64,000 nt of DNA, taken from the NCBI GenBank assembly GCA_022376465.1, contig JACDTU010000014.1, positions 806,001 through 870,000 on the forward strand, read 5' to 3'. Shown here piece by piece: positions 12,301-23,919 of this stretch (position 1 is the stretch's first letter; every line of letters begins with the position of its first letter). A program made the translations under genes and the position numbers. A model generated the notes under the pieces. That model had not been told where the DNA came from. It did no database searches and worked only from the letters and a program-made list of their open reading frames with translations. Source of the DNA: Cubamyces lactineus. Lineage: Eukaryota > Basidiomycota > Agaricomycetes > Polyporales > Polyporaceae.

Positions 12301-13173
12301 GTCGCCGATTCCATTTCCATCTGTACACACACGCTCGGATCGCGATTCGTGGCTGTTTGCTATAGGAGGGCGAAATAGGAAGAGGCTGATGATGCATGGA
12401 TGGAGATGCGCGCGCCGGAAGCTGGATGCTACTGAACGGAACGCATTGCGTCTTGTTGTCTGCGCGGCCCATTGTTTCGTTTTCGCCCGTGCCGGGCGGG
12501 GAGGCCGGGCATGGGGACGGACGTGGGTGGGCGGCGCAGATGAGAAATGTGTGCATGTTGGGCAATGGCGCGATGGGCTCGTGCTGGGCATTATCGTTCA
12601 CGATCCTTTCTGGAGCCGGAGGCAGGCCTAGGGGCAGGGGCAATGGCGAGCCGCAAGCCGCAACTGCACGCGGGCTGACATTTTGATTGGATTGCAATAC
12701 GGCGCGCATCGGTTGGCGATAGGCATGAGCATATGGCGGGCGAGCGTGAAGTTCACGGAGGGAGGGCCAAAAGGCGCTGCGGAGGGAAGAGGAGACCGAG
12801 GGTGGGAGAAGCTGGCTAGGCAATTAGGTTGCGGTCGCTGTCTGGAGAGCTGCACAGGAGAGGACTTGGGCACAGCTGTAAAAGATTTTTCGGAGGATGG
12901 CGATGCTGGGGAAGAATGATTTGGGATTTGGAAGGATAGGCTAGTGTAGGAGTAATTAAGAACACACTCGCACTGTTTGTGCTTGCGAGGGTTCAAGTTG
13001 ATCAGCTCTCTCGACGCCTCTGATCGTCCTTGTCCTCCTCCTTGTCTTTCTACTCCCTCCTCCTCCTCCTCCCGCCCTCCTCCGCATGCGCTCCTGCGCC
13101 GTCTCTCTCCCCGCCTCCTAGCCTCGCTCGTCTTCGTCTTGTGTGTTGTCTGAATCTGTACCAGTGTGATATC
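6359..13173. other. long gene-poor stretch
   Basis: No recognisable gene in about 6.8 kb. Open frames of 100-250 codons occur on both strands, but they overlap each other, lack family motifs and reflect high GC content. The stretch 7850-8389 on the minus strand is listed separately as the most protein-like. A run of GTACGTAC-type palindromes lies near 9965-9995. The last 300 bases are CT-rich and form the leader of the next gene. Confidence 0.4.
7850..8389 (-). CDS. possible coding exon, proline-rich, unidentified
   Basis: Open minus-strand frame of 179 codons with a protein-like second half (VQFDRRPSDSSVFRRIG, then a Ser/Gly-rich end and a TGA at 7850). Another minus-strand frame just upstream (8711-8337) also reads like disordered protein, so this could be one exon of a spliced gene. 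No domain is recognised, and a complementary frame of 155 codons exists on the plus strand, so this may be chance. Confidence 0.2.
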   Translation of the reverse strand: MGELQATSESLRSPLRPSSCYPQASSCLKLRPSFPARTHAMYHASRLQVMSTVPPMARAAAHAARPSPMVRPPSMSAVPVLPGTRPRGNVRPARVQFDRRPSDSSVFRRIGTCSGERTGTRLYELATPGTVFGPGSLSECMLVSPESAMDVRSASGTNGGDGTHGSTVSIDDLRGTRSI

Positions 13174-16171
13174 ATGGCCACCCAGCCCCCGCAGTCTCTC
13201 CCGTCCTTTGCTCAGGCCTTCGGCGCTCCTTCCCTCAGCAGAATCTCGGACGCCAACAATGCCCTCCCCCCCATTCACCCCCGCGCCTCTCCCCACGACC
13301 TTCCTCCTCCTTCTCCATCTGCCCACGACGACATCCCCCACCACATGCGCGACCCGCCCCGCCAATCCTCCCGCAAGCGCGCCCATCCAGACGCATCCGC
13401 GCACGCAGACGATAACCTCAGCTCGGGCTCAGAGTGAGTCCTCTACCTCTCGTGTATGCTATCCTTTCTCTCGCGCATCGCCTGACCTCTTCCCCCCTCG
13501 TAGCGAGCGACGCTCCCCTAAGAGCGTCAGGATAAAGGAGGAGACAGAGTACGACGCTCTTCCGTCCCCCACCTCCCGCTCCGCACCCACGCCCGCACAC
13601 GGCGAACGCGAGCCCCCACATTCCTCCCAAGAAGACGCAGACGCGGCCTCTGCAGCCGCAATGGCAGCAGCAACAGCAACGTCTCCCGCTCCTGCTCCCT
13701 CCGCTGCCCGCCCTTCTCCCAGCAAGAAACGCCGTGTCACGATAAGCGGCATCTCGCACCCCATCAATACAGACGTCAGACCGCCTCCTTCCACTTCGAC
13801 AGATCCCAACACCAGCCAGGCCATCTCGCCCGTGGTCATGGGCCTTCCCATCCCGCGCGACGATGCCGCCGCGATCGAGCAGGTCCGCTCCATGCTTACC
13901 ATCAAGCAGCAGCAGAAGGAGCTCATCGAGTCCCGCCGCGGGAGCATTGCTGGAGCTGTCCCCGTTGGCTCCCCTTCAGTGTCGGTCAATGTGGTCAACG
14001 CCTCACCGGCTGCTGCTGATGATCGCCAGCCCCCTTCGAACAAGTCCCACGTCCCACAGCCGCGCGCGAGCACCGGCAACGGTGGACGCAGTCCCATAAC
14101 TGCAGCACCCCCTCGTCGGTCGGTCGTGGGCCTATCTGCGAACGTTCCACCAAATCGAGCGTTGTCGCCGCTCGTGCAGCATGCGAGCCCTCCTCCGCCC
14201 CATCACCACACTCACACTCAGCACGGGCCTACTAGTAGTCAAACGATGCTACATCCACCTCCTCCGCCTGGAGAACAACATCCCGCCGGGTCTCACCACG
14301 CTCTGCCTCAGCCGGCCAGTAGCTTTGCTCGTCGGCGTGCGACACGGCAGCTCGGCAGCGCCGGAGGGCCCGGCTCAAAGGGCAAGCCCGCAGACATCAT
14401 GATCAGCCCGCGCGACGCCCTCGGGGACCGTCTGCAGCCCTCGATCCAGAGCGCGCCCCCGATCCCCCGTGCGGCGACCGCTGCCGGACAAGGCATGACG
14501 GGCAGGTTTGGCAACATGGCCCTGCCCAGCCTTCCACCCGTGCTTGGGCCTGGACAGAGCACGCAGCGGATGACGGTCAGCCGTGTACCCCCGACGCCGA
14601 CGCGGCTCAGCATGGCGCGAAACCCCGCTGGGACTTCGACGTCGATCCTTACGCCGACAGTGGGCTCGATCTCGGGCGCAGCGTCCGGCCGGTCCCCACC
14701 CACGGCGAGCGTGCCGATCGCGACGACGCTCGTGCCGCCGACTCCAGCAGCGCTGCACGCGAATGGATACACGGGCGAGAAGGGCGCATTCCTTGCGCCC
14801 TTTGCGCAGTTCTACGACGCGCTCGCGGACAGTCGGACGTTGAAGCAGTGGCTTGCGGAGCAGCTGCAGAAGAGCCAGGCTCTCGCGACGCAGCTCCAGC
14901 GCCAGCAGGAGCACCTCGACGAGCTCGTCGCTGCCGCGGTCGAGCGGAAGCTCGGCGGCGTGCGCGAGGAGATGGGTGCGCTGCAGCGCCGTATTGACGA
15001 GCTTGAGATCGCGCTGCACCATGCGTCCGGCTCCAGCGCAGGCTTTACAGCGCCCGCGGGCCTGGGGAGGACGTCCTCGAGCGGGCCTGGACAGGCATAC
15101 AGCTTGAGCCCGAACATGGGCACGGTGAGCCTCGCGGGCAAAGGCAAGGCCAAAGTGAACGGCATTCCCCCTTCCCACCAGCAGCACGCACACGCGCACC
15201 CCCATACGCCGTCGCACCTCCCCCCGCACCCGTACCCGCCTCCGCATCACCCGTCCGGGGGCGTCGTGCCCGAGTCGTACCAGTTCCCGCCGCACCCAGA
15301 CAGCACGATGCGCCGCCCCGAGCCGGTGCGCCGTGCGCTCTCCCCGACGTCTCTCGAGCGCGAGCGCGATGGCTCCGGCTCAGGTGCTGGCCCACAAGGC
15401 AGCGGTATCGGCAACGAGAGCAGGAGCTTCCCTGGGTCGCAGACGGGCTCGCCCGTGCCGTTCGACGTCGGCCGCCGCCTCTCGGTGTCCGCTATCCGCC
15501 TCGACCCGCGCTCGCCTGCGACGCCGAGCGGAGAGCCGCCGTTGCACCCGTCTGCGCATGCGGCGCACTCGCATGGACACTCGCAGGCGCATCCGCATGC
15601 TCACCCGCACGGGCATTCGCATTCGCACCGCTCTTCGGTGGTCAGTCTTTCTGGCCGCGAGCGCGAACGGGAGAGGGAAAGGGAGGTTGGAGGTCGCCCT
15701 AATGCGCTTCCGCCCCCTCCTTCTGCCGCACCTGGCGGAGGGACCCGTACTAGCGGGGACAACGGAGGCTGGAACAGGACTTGGTCGTCTCCGCGCGCCC
15801 CTCGTGCTTCGCTGCCTTCCCTCCCGTCTGGTGGTGCGCCGAGTATGACCTCTGCGACGCGCTCGTCTCTCAGTCAGACTACTGGTGCTGCTGGGGTGGA
15901 CCGGGACCGGGACAGAGAGCGGGACAGAGAGCGAGAGCACGACAGGGAGAGGGGAGAGAGGCCGGGGCTCGCGAGGCGGTCGTCCGCGCAGAGAGTGGCG
16001 GGCGAGGGGTATGCGTATGCGTTGCCGGAGGGAGGGGCTGGCGAAGTCAGAGAAGCTAGGGAGCGCGAGCGGGCGGAGAAGGAGGGTCTACGGGAGAAAG
16101 AAAGAGAGAGGGAGATGGACGTGTCGCACTCGCCGCGGGAGGTGCGCTCCCCCGAGCCGATGGAGGAGTGA
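13174..16171 (+). CDS. large low-complexity protein, unidentified
   Basis: Two exons, 13174-13433 and 13504-16171, give 975 residues. The 70-base intron joins SGSD to ERRSPKSVRIKEE and removes an in-frame stop. Start chosen at the ATG in ATATCATGGCC, preceded by a CT-rich leader. The protein is Ser/Pro-rich and mostly disordered. Visible parts are a basic SPSKKRRVTISG patch (about 190), a conserved-looking helix around AIEQVRSMLTIKQQQKELIE, a coiled coil (QQEHLDELVAAAVERKLGG and following), a histidine-rich run of HAHPHGHSHSHR type (about 790-810) and repeated Arg/Glu/Asp runs near the C-terminus. A nuclear regulatory role is possible from the basic patch and composition, but no domain is recognised. 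Confidence 0.75.
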
Positions 16172-17227
16172 GGGAAGGTTGGATGCGGGAAGGATTGCTT
16201 TCGTCGGTGCTCTTCGACCGCGAACCTTGCACGCTGTGAACTGTCGGCTGCCCGCTCGACGCTCGCTCGCTCGTTCCTTTGTCCTTCGCGGTGTCTCCCG
16301 AGGGCTTCGAGTCCGCTCGCTTTTGGTTTCCTTTCTACCTTTGGGGCTCATGGTTGCGCGTTCGACGGGTGCGGCACTTAGCTTGTGCCCGCTCGACTTG
16401 CCCCCGTCCTTTGGTTTGGGGGCGGGCTTGGGCACGGTGGTGGGTGCCTGCAGGCTGTTCTTCATCCTTCCGCCCCGTCTCGTCTCTTCTCTCCCCTGCT
16501 TCAAACACTCGCAGCCCGGCCCCAACCACACCCCCTCGCCTGTCTTTTCCTGACATCCGGCGTCCCCTATGAACTGGCGGAAAAAGTCTCTGCCGTTGTG
16601 CTCTTACTATTACTCGCTCGGCCTCTCTACTCAATCACGGACCTTGCTTTCGCCATTCTATCCGTCCACCAACACCAGTCGCTATGCTCTATGCACCCCG
16701 CGCAATCACTCAACACCCACACACACACTTGCTCAACCCGCCGCTTCCTCACTTCCCTCTCTACTCCTACTCCTACCCCTACCTCACACCCGTATCGCAA
16801 GACCACCTGTCGACGTCGGACATTTGCTTGCTCTTTGTGTCTGCAATGTCTGTCCTTTTCTACTTCTTCCTCTCTCTCTCTCGCCCCCTCTCCCTCACCT
16901 TGTTCTGTTCCGTTTCGTGATAGTTTGCCTAGTCTTGCTGCTCTCTGTACCGTCGTCGCAACCGCCATCTGTACTAGTAGCGCAATCCAACAAAAGGTCT
17001 CTTTTGCTGCTGCCTCCCTGTGCTCGCTCTGCCACTGTAAGCGTTTTTGGGGCCTGAGACATAAGTAGGAAGGCATCGTCGCCGCGGAAAATCGCACTGC
17101 CACAACAGGGCACTTTATCCACGAAAAGAATCGCATGTTACTCATGATAGCAGCCAAGATTTTCCGCGTCGAAGCAATACAGGATGGATATAGATGTCGG
17201 CACACAAGAGAATGTATCCCGAATGGA
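16172..17227. other. convergent intergenic region, pyrimidine-rich
   Basis: Lies between two converging genes. The plus strand is strongly C/T-rich from about 16560 to 16970. Open frames here, including one of 227 codons, are Ser/Leu/Pro runs from that composition. No gene is supported. Confidence 0.4.
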
Positions 17228-18488
17228 TCACCATTTTGGCTTGCGTAAAGCCTTTTTCGCAGCGAGCGTACCCCGTCCTTTCGCGCCCCGCACGGTCTGC
17301 AGCTCCTTGAACTTCTTCTTTGCGTAGCTCTTCGCCTCCGCGTCGTCCACGAGCTCGTCGACGAGCGTGCGTTTGCGCGCTGCGCGCGGGAGGTTGTCCG
17401 GGTTCGCGTTCCCGAATGGGTTCGGCGTCGCGACGATCGTGCCAATCTGCGAATACTCAAAGTCAGAACCACGGCGACGAAATGGAAGCAAGCGGATGGA
17501 AAGGAGACGTACGGCGAAGTGCTTGGGCAGGCCCTTGATGCCCTTGCCTTCTCCGGGCTCTTTGCGGTAGAACTGCTTCGGGTCGAGCTGCTTGTGCAGC
17601 CGGAGCGCCTCCACTTCGCGGTACAGCCGGGGGAGATCCGCTTCTGCGGGTGCGGGGAGGTCGAACCAGCCAGGGCCTGCGGTCTTGTTCTTCATCTAGC
17701 AAATAGTCAATCACGCACGCAGGGGAAACACGGGCACGATCGACGGGGGCAGGTGAACAGGTAGGCAGGCAAAGGGGGGCGTATGCGGAGATGAACGCGT
17801 GAGAGGGGAGGTCGCCGGGCGCAGAGATCGGACGCGGGCACGCACCTTCTTCACCTCCTTCTTGGTGAGCCGCTTCCCGTCCGCCGTGAGTTCTGGAGGC
17901 GGCGGGGGCACGGCAGGCGCGGATATGGAGGACGCGGCTTTCTGGACGTGCTCGACGTCTGGGTCGCGCAGCCTCGAGGGCCCGGCCGCGCGGCTGTCTG
18001 GGAGGGTGATGTATGGGGATGGGAGCGAGCCAGTGTCAAGTGGGGGCAGTGGTCTGCAGCATGGCAAAAGGCGAGGTTGGATCGAGCCCGGCGGCGACGA
18101 ACATGAGGGAGGGGAGGACGTACGGCTCTTTCTTCTTCCCGTTCTCGTCCTCGTCGTCGGAGTTGAGCTGGATGAACTCCTCTTCGCCGTTCCCGCTCGT
18201 AGCTTGCTTCGACGCAGTTCTGGATGCGTTCTGCCGCGCCTTCGCAAGGAGGGATTCCAGAAACTCTGGCGTCACATCGTCTTCCGAGTCAGAGTCAGAA
18301 TCCGAGTCCACCTCAGACTCAGACGAGCTAGCATCCGAATCTGAAGAGTCGCTGTCTGCGTCCGATCCTGGAGAATTTGAGGCTGCAGAAGGCGATGTCG
18401 CGCGAGCAGTCGCATGCGCAACTTCGTCTGTGTCAAGCTCTTCTGGTAGCGCGCGACCCTTTCCCTTGTCGAGTGCAGTGACGGACAT
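17228..18488 (-). CDS. FCF2: Fcf2-type pre-rRNA processing protein
   Basis: Four exons (18488-18103, 18053-17846, 17695-17513, 17446-17228) give 331 residues. Fcf2 (DNTTIP2 C-terminal family) is an essential nucleolar factor for early cleavages of 35S pre-rRNA in 40S ribosome biogenesis. The C-terminal half carries the family core: LTKKEVKKMKNKTAGPGWFD (across an intron), LDPKQFYRK, KGLPKHFAIGTIVATP and RTLVDELVDD, ending in a basic tail. The N-terminal 130 residues are an acidic Ser/Asp/Glu-rich stretch, then GSLPSPYITLPD. The first intron is only 49 bases. Retention of any of the introns would break the frame or the conserved motif. Longer than yeast Fcf2 (217) because of the acidic N-terminus. 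Confidence 0.9.
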
Positions 18489-18668
18489 GGTGGAAGACGA
18501 GAAGATGAGGATGGACGACTCTGCAAAAGTGGCTGAAGGAGAGTGCAGTAAGCGCCAAATAACCTTTTTGAGAAATTGTATGCGTACACAGAGTTTTCGG
18601 GGTCCCCTAGCTCTCGATCACCTAGACATGCGGGACCCCCGCCACGTCCATACCCAAGTTCGCTCGTC
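18489..18668. promoter_or_regulatory. shared divergent promoter between FCF2 and COQ5
   Basis: Only 180 bases separate the two start codons, which point away from each other, so both promoters and 5' leaders must lie here. No clear TATA box is seen. Confidence 0.55.
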
Positions 18669-19774
18669 ATGCACCGAAGCCTCCGTCAGCTGAGGCCTCT
18701 CGTGCCCTCCACTCGTTCTCACCTCAGCCCCGTCGCCTCCGTCGTCCGACACAGTCACCAGGATGCACAGACGACACCCAGTTCGAGCACGAGCTCGTCC
18801 AACCTGAGCGGCGAGCACGGCTCGCGCACGACGCACTTTGGATTCAAGACCGTGCCGGAGGAGCAGAAGGAGTCCCTGGTCCGCAACGTCTTCGAGAGCG
18901 TCGCGTCCTCGTACGATGTCATGAACGACGCCATGTCGCTTGGCATACACAGGCTGTGGAAGGACGATTTCGTGTCGCGCCTCAAGCCGGGTGCGCGAGG
19001 CCCACAGAAGTGCATCGACGTCGCTGGCGGCACGGGTGACATTGCGCTGAGAATCCTCGACTTTGCGCGGGAAAAGTACGCGGACAGGGAGACGAGCGTG
19101 GACGTGGTGGATATCAATGGGGAGATGCTCAAGGAGGGGTACAAGCGGTTCAAAAAGACCATGTACCACAACAGTGCGTGCTATTCCTCTTCACACGTCT
19201 GGCATGGGCGCATGCACAATATCCTGGGAGTTGACTTGAGTCCGCCCGTGTTTCCTAGCTCCTCAAGTCGCGTTCAAGCAGGCAAACGCGCAGTGCATGC
19301 CGGAGGCGGATTTCCCGTCGAACACGTATGACCTCTACACCATCGCGTTCGGCATCCGCAACTGCACGTCTGTCCCCGACGTGCTCAAAGAGGCATACCG
19401 CGTCCTCAAGCCCGGCGGCACTTTTGCCTGCCTCGAGTTCAGCCGGGTGAACAACCCGCTACTCAGCACGTAAGTCACCGCACAACAGCCGCTCGGCGCG
19501 CCTGGAACCAATGTGGCTGATTCCCGCCTGCTCTAGGTTGTATGACCAGTACTCGTTCACCGTCATCCCTCTGCTAGGGACAATCCTTGCCGGCGACCGC
19601 GAGTCGTATCAGTACCTCGTGGAAAGCATTCGTCGGTTCCCGCCACAGCCAGACTTTGCCAAAATGATCGCGGACGCTGGCTTCACGACAGGCGCGATGC
19701 ATGAGGGCAGAGGCGGCGCGTGGATTGATCTTTGGGGCGGAATCGCTAGTATTCATACCGGAGTCAAGCTATAA
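18669..19774 (+). CDS. COQ5: 2-methoxy-6-polyprenyl-1,4-benzoquinol methylase
   Basis: Three exons (18669-19173, 19259-19469, 19537-19774) give 317 residues, close to yeast Coq5 (307). COQ5/UbiE performs the C-methylation step of ubiquinone synthesis with S-adenosylmethionine, on the matrix side of the mitochondrial inner membrane within the CoQ synthome. Motif I is [12 protein letters not shown]. Other signatures are [20 protein letters not shown], the post-[24 protein letters not shown] and [14 protein letters not shown], with a C-terminal [12 protein letters not shown]. The N-terminus ([18 protein letters not shown]) is Arg/Ser-rich without acids, as in a mitochondrial presequence. An in-frame ATG at 18576 lies upstream, but 18669 gives the better presequence and leaves room for the divergent promoter. 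Confidence 0.93.
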
Positions 19775-20321
19775 TCTGTTCTGTACGCTTCATCGTAATA
19801 CGCATACACCTCACTTTCATGGCACACTGTTAGGCAGTTGCGAGGTTGTCTTACTCGCGCAGCAACTTGCGATATCTCAGAACTATGCATGCAGTTTCTC
19901 GGTGGTTTGCGAGCAACTATAATGATTCCAAGATTGTAACATGAATATTGTACAGATGTCAACTATAGTGTCAGGTATGGCCCAGCAGAACACCGTAAGT
20001 AGGGATAGCTCGAAAAAAGGCGATGGGTAGGTTACTGTATGTATGTAGCGTTGTGTCACAGCTGCCCCGGTGCAGAGACGGGAGACAGACATAACTCGAG
20101 GAGAGAAGAGAAATCGGAGAGCGCGGCCGGCGAACGTCGTCGTCATCGGAAACAGGCGTCAAGGTCTGACGTGAGTGAAGGCGTGAAGCGTCGAAAGAAC
20201 ATGGCATATTACACGAAAGCGCGAGTGCGAATGCGACACCGACATGGCGAGCGGGAGGGCAAGAAAAGAGAGCGGTGGTGTTGTGAATGATGTGGTGGGC
20301 CGGGATGGCCGGAGACGGCAT
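19775..20321. other. convergent intergenic region
   Basis: 3' flanks of COQ5 and the PH-domain gene. It is more AT-rich than its neighbours. No gene or structured element recognised. Confidence 0.4.
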
Positions 20322-23300
20322 CTATATACACACGTCTTCCAGCGACGCAACCGACTGGTGCGGTGAGAGGGAGAGCGGTTTCCGGATCGGCGAATCTAGA
20401 GCGTGGTCCTCGACGCTCTTACGCAGAGTGTTATCGTGCCCGCAAGCGGAGCCCGTGCCGCGCGCCTCGTTCGAGTCGTCCGAATCGTCCATACGCTGAA
20501 CGGTGATCTGCTTCGATCCCCGCCGCGGAGGGGGCGACAGCGACGTGATACCGCGCATCTCTGGAGACTGCTCCGGAGGCGGCGGGAGGGCACGTGCGTG
20601 GATGGACATGGACGGAGAGAGCGGCGTCTGCGGCGGAGTCGACATCGTCAAGAGGAAGCTCGGATCGTTTTGGAACGATATTATCGGTTCGCCGATGGGT
20701 GTGGGAGGGAGGGAGTACGGGTTAATCGTCGATGGCGCCGGGGACGGAGGTTGTGGCAGCGGGTTAGAGGGAGGCGGCGTTGGGGAGGGGGCGGAGAGCA
20801 TGCGGAGGCGACGCTTGATGAGAAGTGTAGGACGGGAGGATGAGGTGGGCTGCGGAGCGGCAGGGGGCGGAGGAAGGGGGCCGTTGGGAGGCGGCTGAGG
20901 CGGCTCGAGGGGAACAGGTGACGCGGGGATAGTAGGGAGCACTGGGCTGCCATTGCTTATGCTCCGCCGGTGCGACGGACGCGGGCTGCTTGGGAGCTCG
21001 TCCGGACGAGGCGGGAGAGCTGTAGAAGGCGGTGACGTTGGCGGGATCAAAGAAAAGCGGCCAGCTCGCAAGGTGAACGTCTCCTTAAAAGACGTCTTCG
21101 TCGCAGGGGCAGAATGTGGCGGGCGCCTGGGGTACCCAGACGCTCTGACTGTGCTCGAAGGCAGAGGGGGAGGCAAAGTTCTTAGCTCAGTCTTCCCGAA
21201 CTCGTCGATCCCAGGCCTAGGCGTCGGAGGAAGCGCGATGATAGGCACCGGCCGCTGAGGCGGCGGAGCGGACACACGATGCGATGACCTCGGGCGTACA
21301 GCGTGAGCATGCCCTGAGGAGTGCTGTGGTTGTACAAGCGCGTGTCCAAGGAAGCTGCTTCCAGCGCGGCTCTGTGTTGTGCTTACGGTACTGTCGCTAC
21401 GCACCGACGAACCCGATGCCCGCTTCGAGAAGTTCTGGAAGCTTGACATAATGCTCTGCGGACTGTGCGTTGAGCGCTGAGATGGCGAGCGGCTGGGGCT
21501 TGGGGGGCTCTCCGCTGCATAGGGGTGACGTTGCTGTTGGAACGACGATCGACCATTTGGCGAAGAAGTTGGCAGAGGCGCAGGCCCAAAAGGTGGTGTA
21601 GCGGGTGGCGGGCCACTAGGTGGTGTCAACCGTTTCGGGAGCACTCCCTGGCGCGACCAACGCTTTGCCCCAAAGTCAAACGATGTTCGCGGTGGCTGCT
21701 GCTGCTGATGCGGCTGTTCACTTGACCCCAGTGAAGATACGGACGACCAGGATGAACGGGGACGCCCCTCTGGCGACTGATGATGGGAGGCATGGGATGC
21801 TGGCGACCCAATACCATTCTCGCGCGCGCTGGGGCTCGGACTCAAGCTCGGGCTGGGTGAAAATTTAGGGCTCGAGGTCGTAGATGGGGACGCAGGTGAA
21901 GGCGACGGAGAGCCAGATGGAGCTGGAGACGTCGTTTTAGGCGACAGGAATGCACTACCGTTGTGTCGAACTCCTAGAGTTTCCGCCGCGCTAGCATTTC
22001 CATGCGTATACGAGAACCCATTACGATCGTTACTCGTCCGCGTCGTCGAAGGCGGTGGGCCACTTGCTGTCCAAGCTCTCCGACGTGGTGGAGGCTGCAA
22101 TGAAGCGGAGCCTCCGAAAGTAGGTAGCCCATTGCCGTTGAATCTGGACCCGCTGCCATTCGTATGGCCATTGAGACCCGACAACCCCAGTCCAGATAAC
22201 CCATTCCGAGAGAATGTTGGGAGAATGCTCTCGCGATCCTTGTCCTGTAGAATCTTCTGGTCGAGTGTGGGAACAGGCTGAGGCGGCGAGATGAGGCCCA
22301 TCTGTATTGGGAGATCGGCGGGGGTAGGATGACCAACGCGCGGGGTGCTCGGGCTGGAGGACATCGGGGTAGTCGGCGAGAGTGGCCGCTCACTTGATAT
22401 ACTGTTCGAGCGCAGCATACCGAGAAGGCTTGTTCCTGCGCGGCCGAAAGACGCTTCTTCTGGTGGAGGCGTTTCTGCACCACTACCACGTTCAGCTATT
22501 GAGCTAAACGAAGTCTCAAGTGTTGCTCCCGACGGTGATCGTGGACGGTTGGCACCAAACAGTCCTCGAAGAGCTGAGACTGCTACCGAGGGCGGACGAG
22601 TATGCTGGGGTGAAGACGATCGGAGAGATGGTGCAGGTGATGTCGCGGTGGGCGAGACAGCACCGTTCTGTGGTGAAGGTGTAGAACCGTTCGTAATCAC
22701 CGCCGGGGTGGGTGTCGTGAACAACCCTTGCGCCCGCATTGATAGCATGACGTCGATGTCGCCCCTAGGCTCAACTCCATTGCTAAGCGTCACTGCCCCC
22801 AGACCTGCACGGACAGATCTGCCGCGGAAAAATACGTGCATAAGTGGCTGTGAACTCTGCGTGAATGAGCCTGAACCCTTACCTTTCACTGAGCACCGCT
22901 TGCTTGATAGCGGTGATCCAATCGTGAGCCTCTGCTTGATCCGCCATAGACAGCGTCATCTCTGAGCCACCGACGCCGCCAACTATTACCACGCCACGAC
23001 GGCCACCGATTTCATCCTCAGAGACAAACACAACGCTATCCGCACCAATCTCGACGCGCTCCAGCTCACGGTCATCAGCATTGTTAGATTTGAATACGTG
23101 CAGATGCGCGACGCTCTGCGGCGTTGATGAGGAGGAATGCGCTGAGAAGGGGGAATGTGATGAGAAGGACGCGGTATGTGTCCGGGGAGCGGAAGCTATT
23201 GACGGAGAGGAAGTAAGAACAAGCACGCGCGACTTCCATTGCTTTGCCAGAGCGAAGAGGAGCAACGAAGACGGAGGATAGTGCTTCGCGACTTTAGAAG

Positions 23301-23913
23301 TCCGTTGCACCCAGGGCTTGAGCGCAGATTGCGTTGCCGGGAACGGCGGTAATGTTCGCATCGCGGGCGTCTCTGCGCCCGCACGGGATCCGGCGCGAGC
23401 GCGGGACCGCACTGGTGATACCGACCGGGAACGCGACCTTGACCGTGACCGTGATCTCGAACGCTCCGAGCGCGCCTGGGACAGAGAGAACGAACGCGTA
23501 TGTGAGCGCGAAGAGGTGCTCTCCCGCTCCTCTAATAGGACGGGGTCTAATCCTATGGACTGCGCAGCGGCGTCGCGCAAGCGCTCGCGATCCTCGTCTT
23601 CCTCTGCAGGTGGAGGTGGCGGGGCGGATATTTCGATCACCTCGGAGAAGAGAAACGGCGTGGGTGCTGGAGGAAGGCGGCTTTTCTTATATTTGTTGCG
23701 CGAGCGCGAAAACGGCAAGGTAATGCCGGATGGAAGTATCAGGCTCCCACGCGTGCGTTTCGGTAAACCAGCCAGAGGATTTGAATGTGGCGAAGAGGGG
23801 GACGCAGTGGACATAGAGTGCTCCGAGGGGGGACCGGGGGACATGGCATCGTAGGTGACGAACGAAGCCGAGCCAGATGGGTGTGCTGTAAATGGGTCTG
23901 TAATTGACATCAA
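20322..23913 (-). CDS. PH-domain protein with long disordered tail
   Basis: Two exons (23913-22883 and 22818-20322) give 1175 residues. A pleckstrin-homology-like domain spans about residues 205-345: it starts near ALKPWVQRTSKVAKHYPPSS, has strands around RVLVLTSS and VAHLHVF, and ends in the typical helix AEAHDWITAIKQAVLSER, interrupted by the 64-base intron. Before it is an Arg/Ser repeat run (SRSRSRSRSRS, about 155-170). The remaining 830 residues are Ser/Pro-rich with many PPP clusters that could bind SH3 or profilin-type partners. PH domains usually bind phosphoinositides or small GTPases at membranes, so a cortical or polarity role is an inference. A 3' acceptor-like TTACAG lies just inside the chosen start (MMSITDPF), so an upstream exon is possible. 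Confidence 0.75.
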
Positions 23914-23919
23914 TCAGTA

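Noticed and set aside
12628..13404. Open minus-strand frame of 258 codons
   Set aside because: Antisense to the CT-rich leader and first exon of the 975-residue gene; Gly/Arg/Val-rich shadow.
14375..15295. Open minus-strand frame of 306 codons
   Set aside because: Entirely antisense to the coiled-coil part of the 975-residue protein; Arg-rich shadow of biased codons.
16385..17068. Open plus-strand frame of 227 codons
   Set aside because: Pure Ser/Leu/Pro composition from the pyrimidine-rich strand; no motif and no plausible start context.
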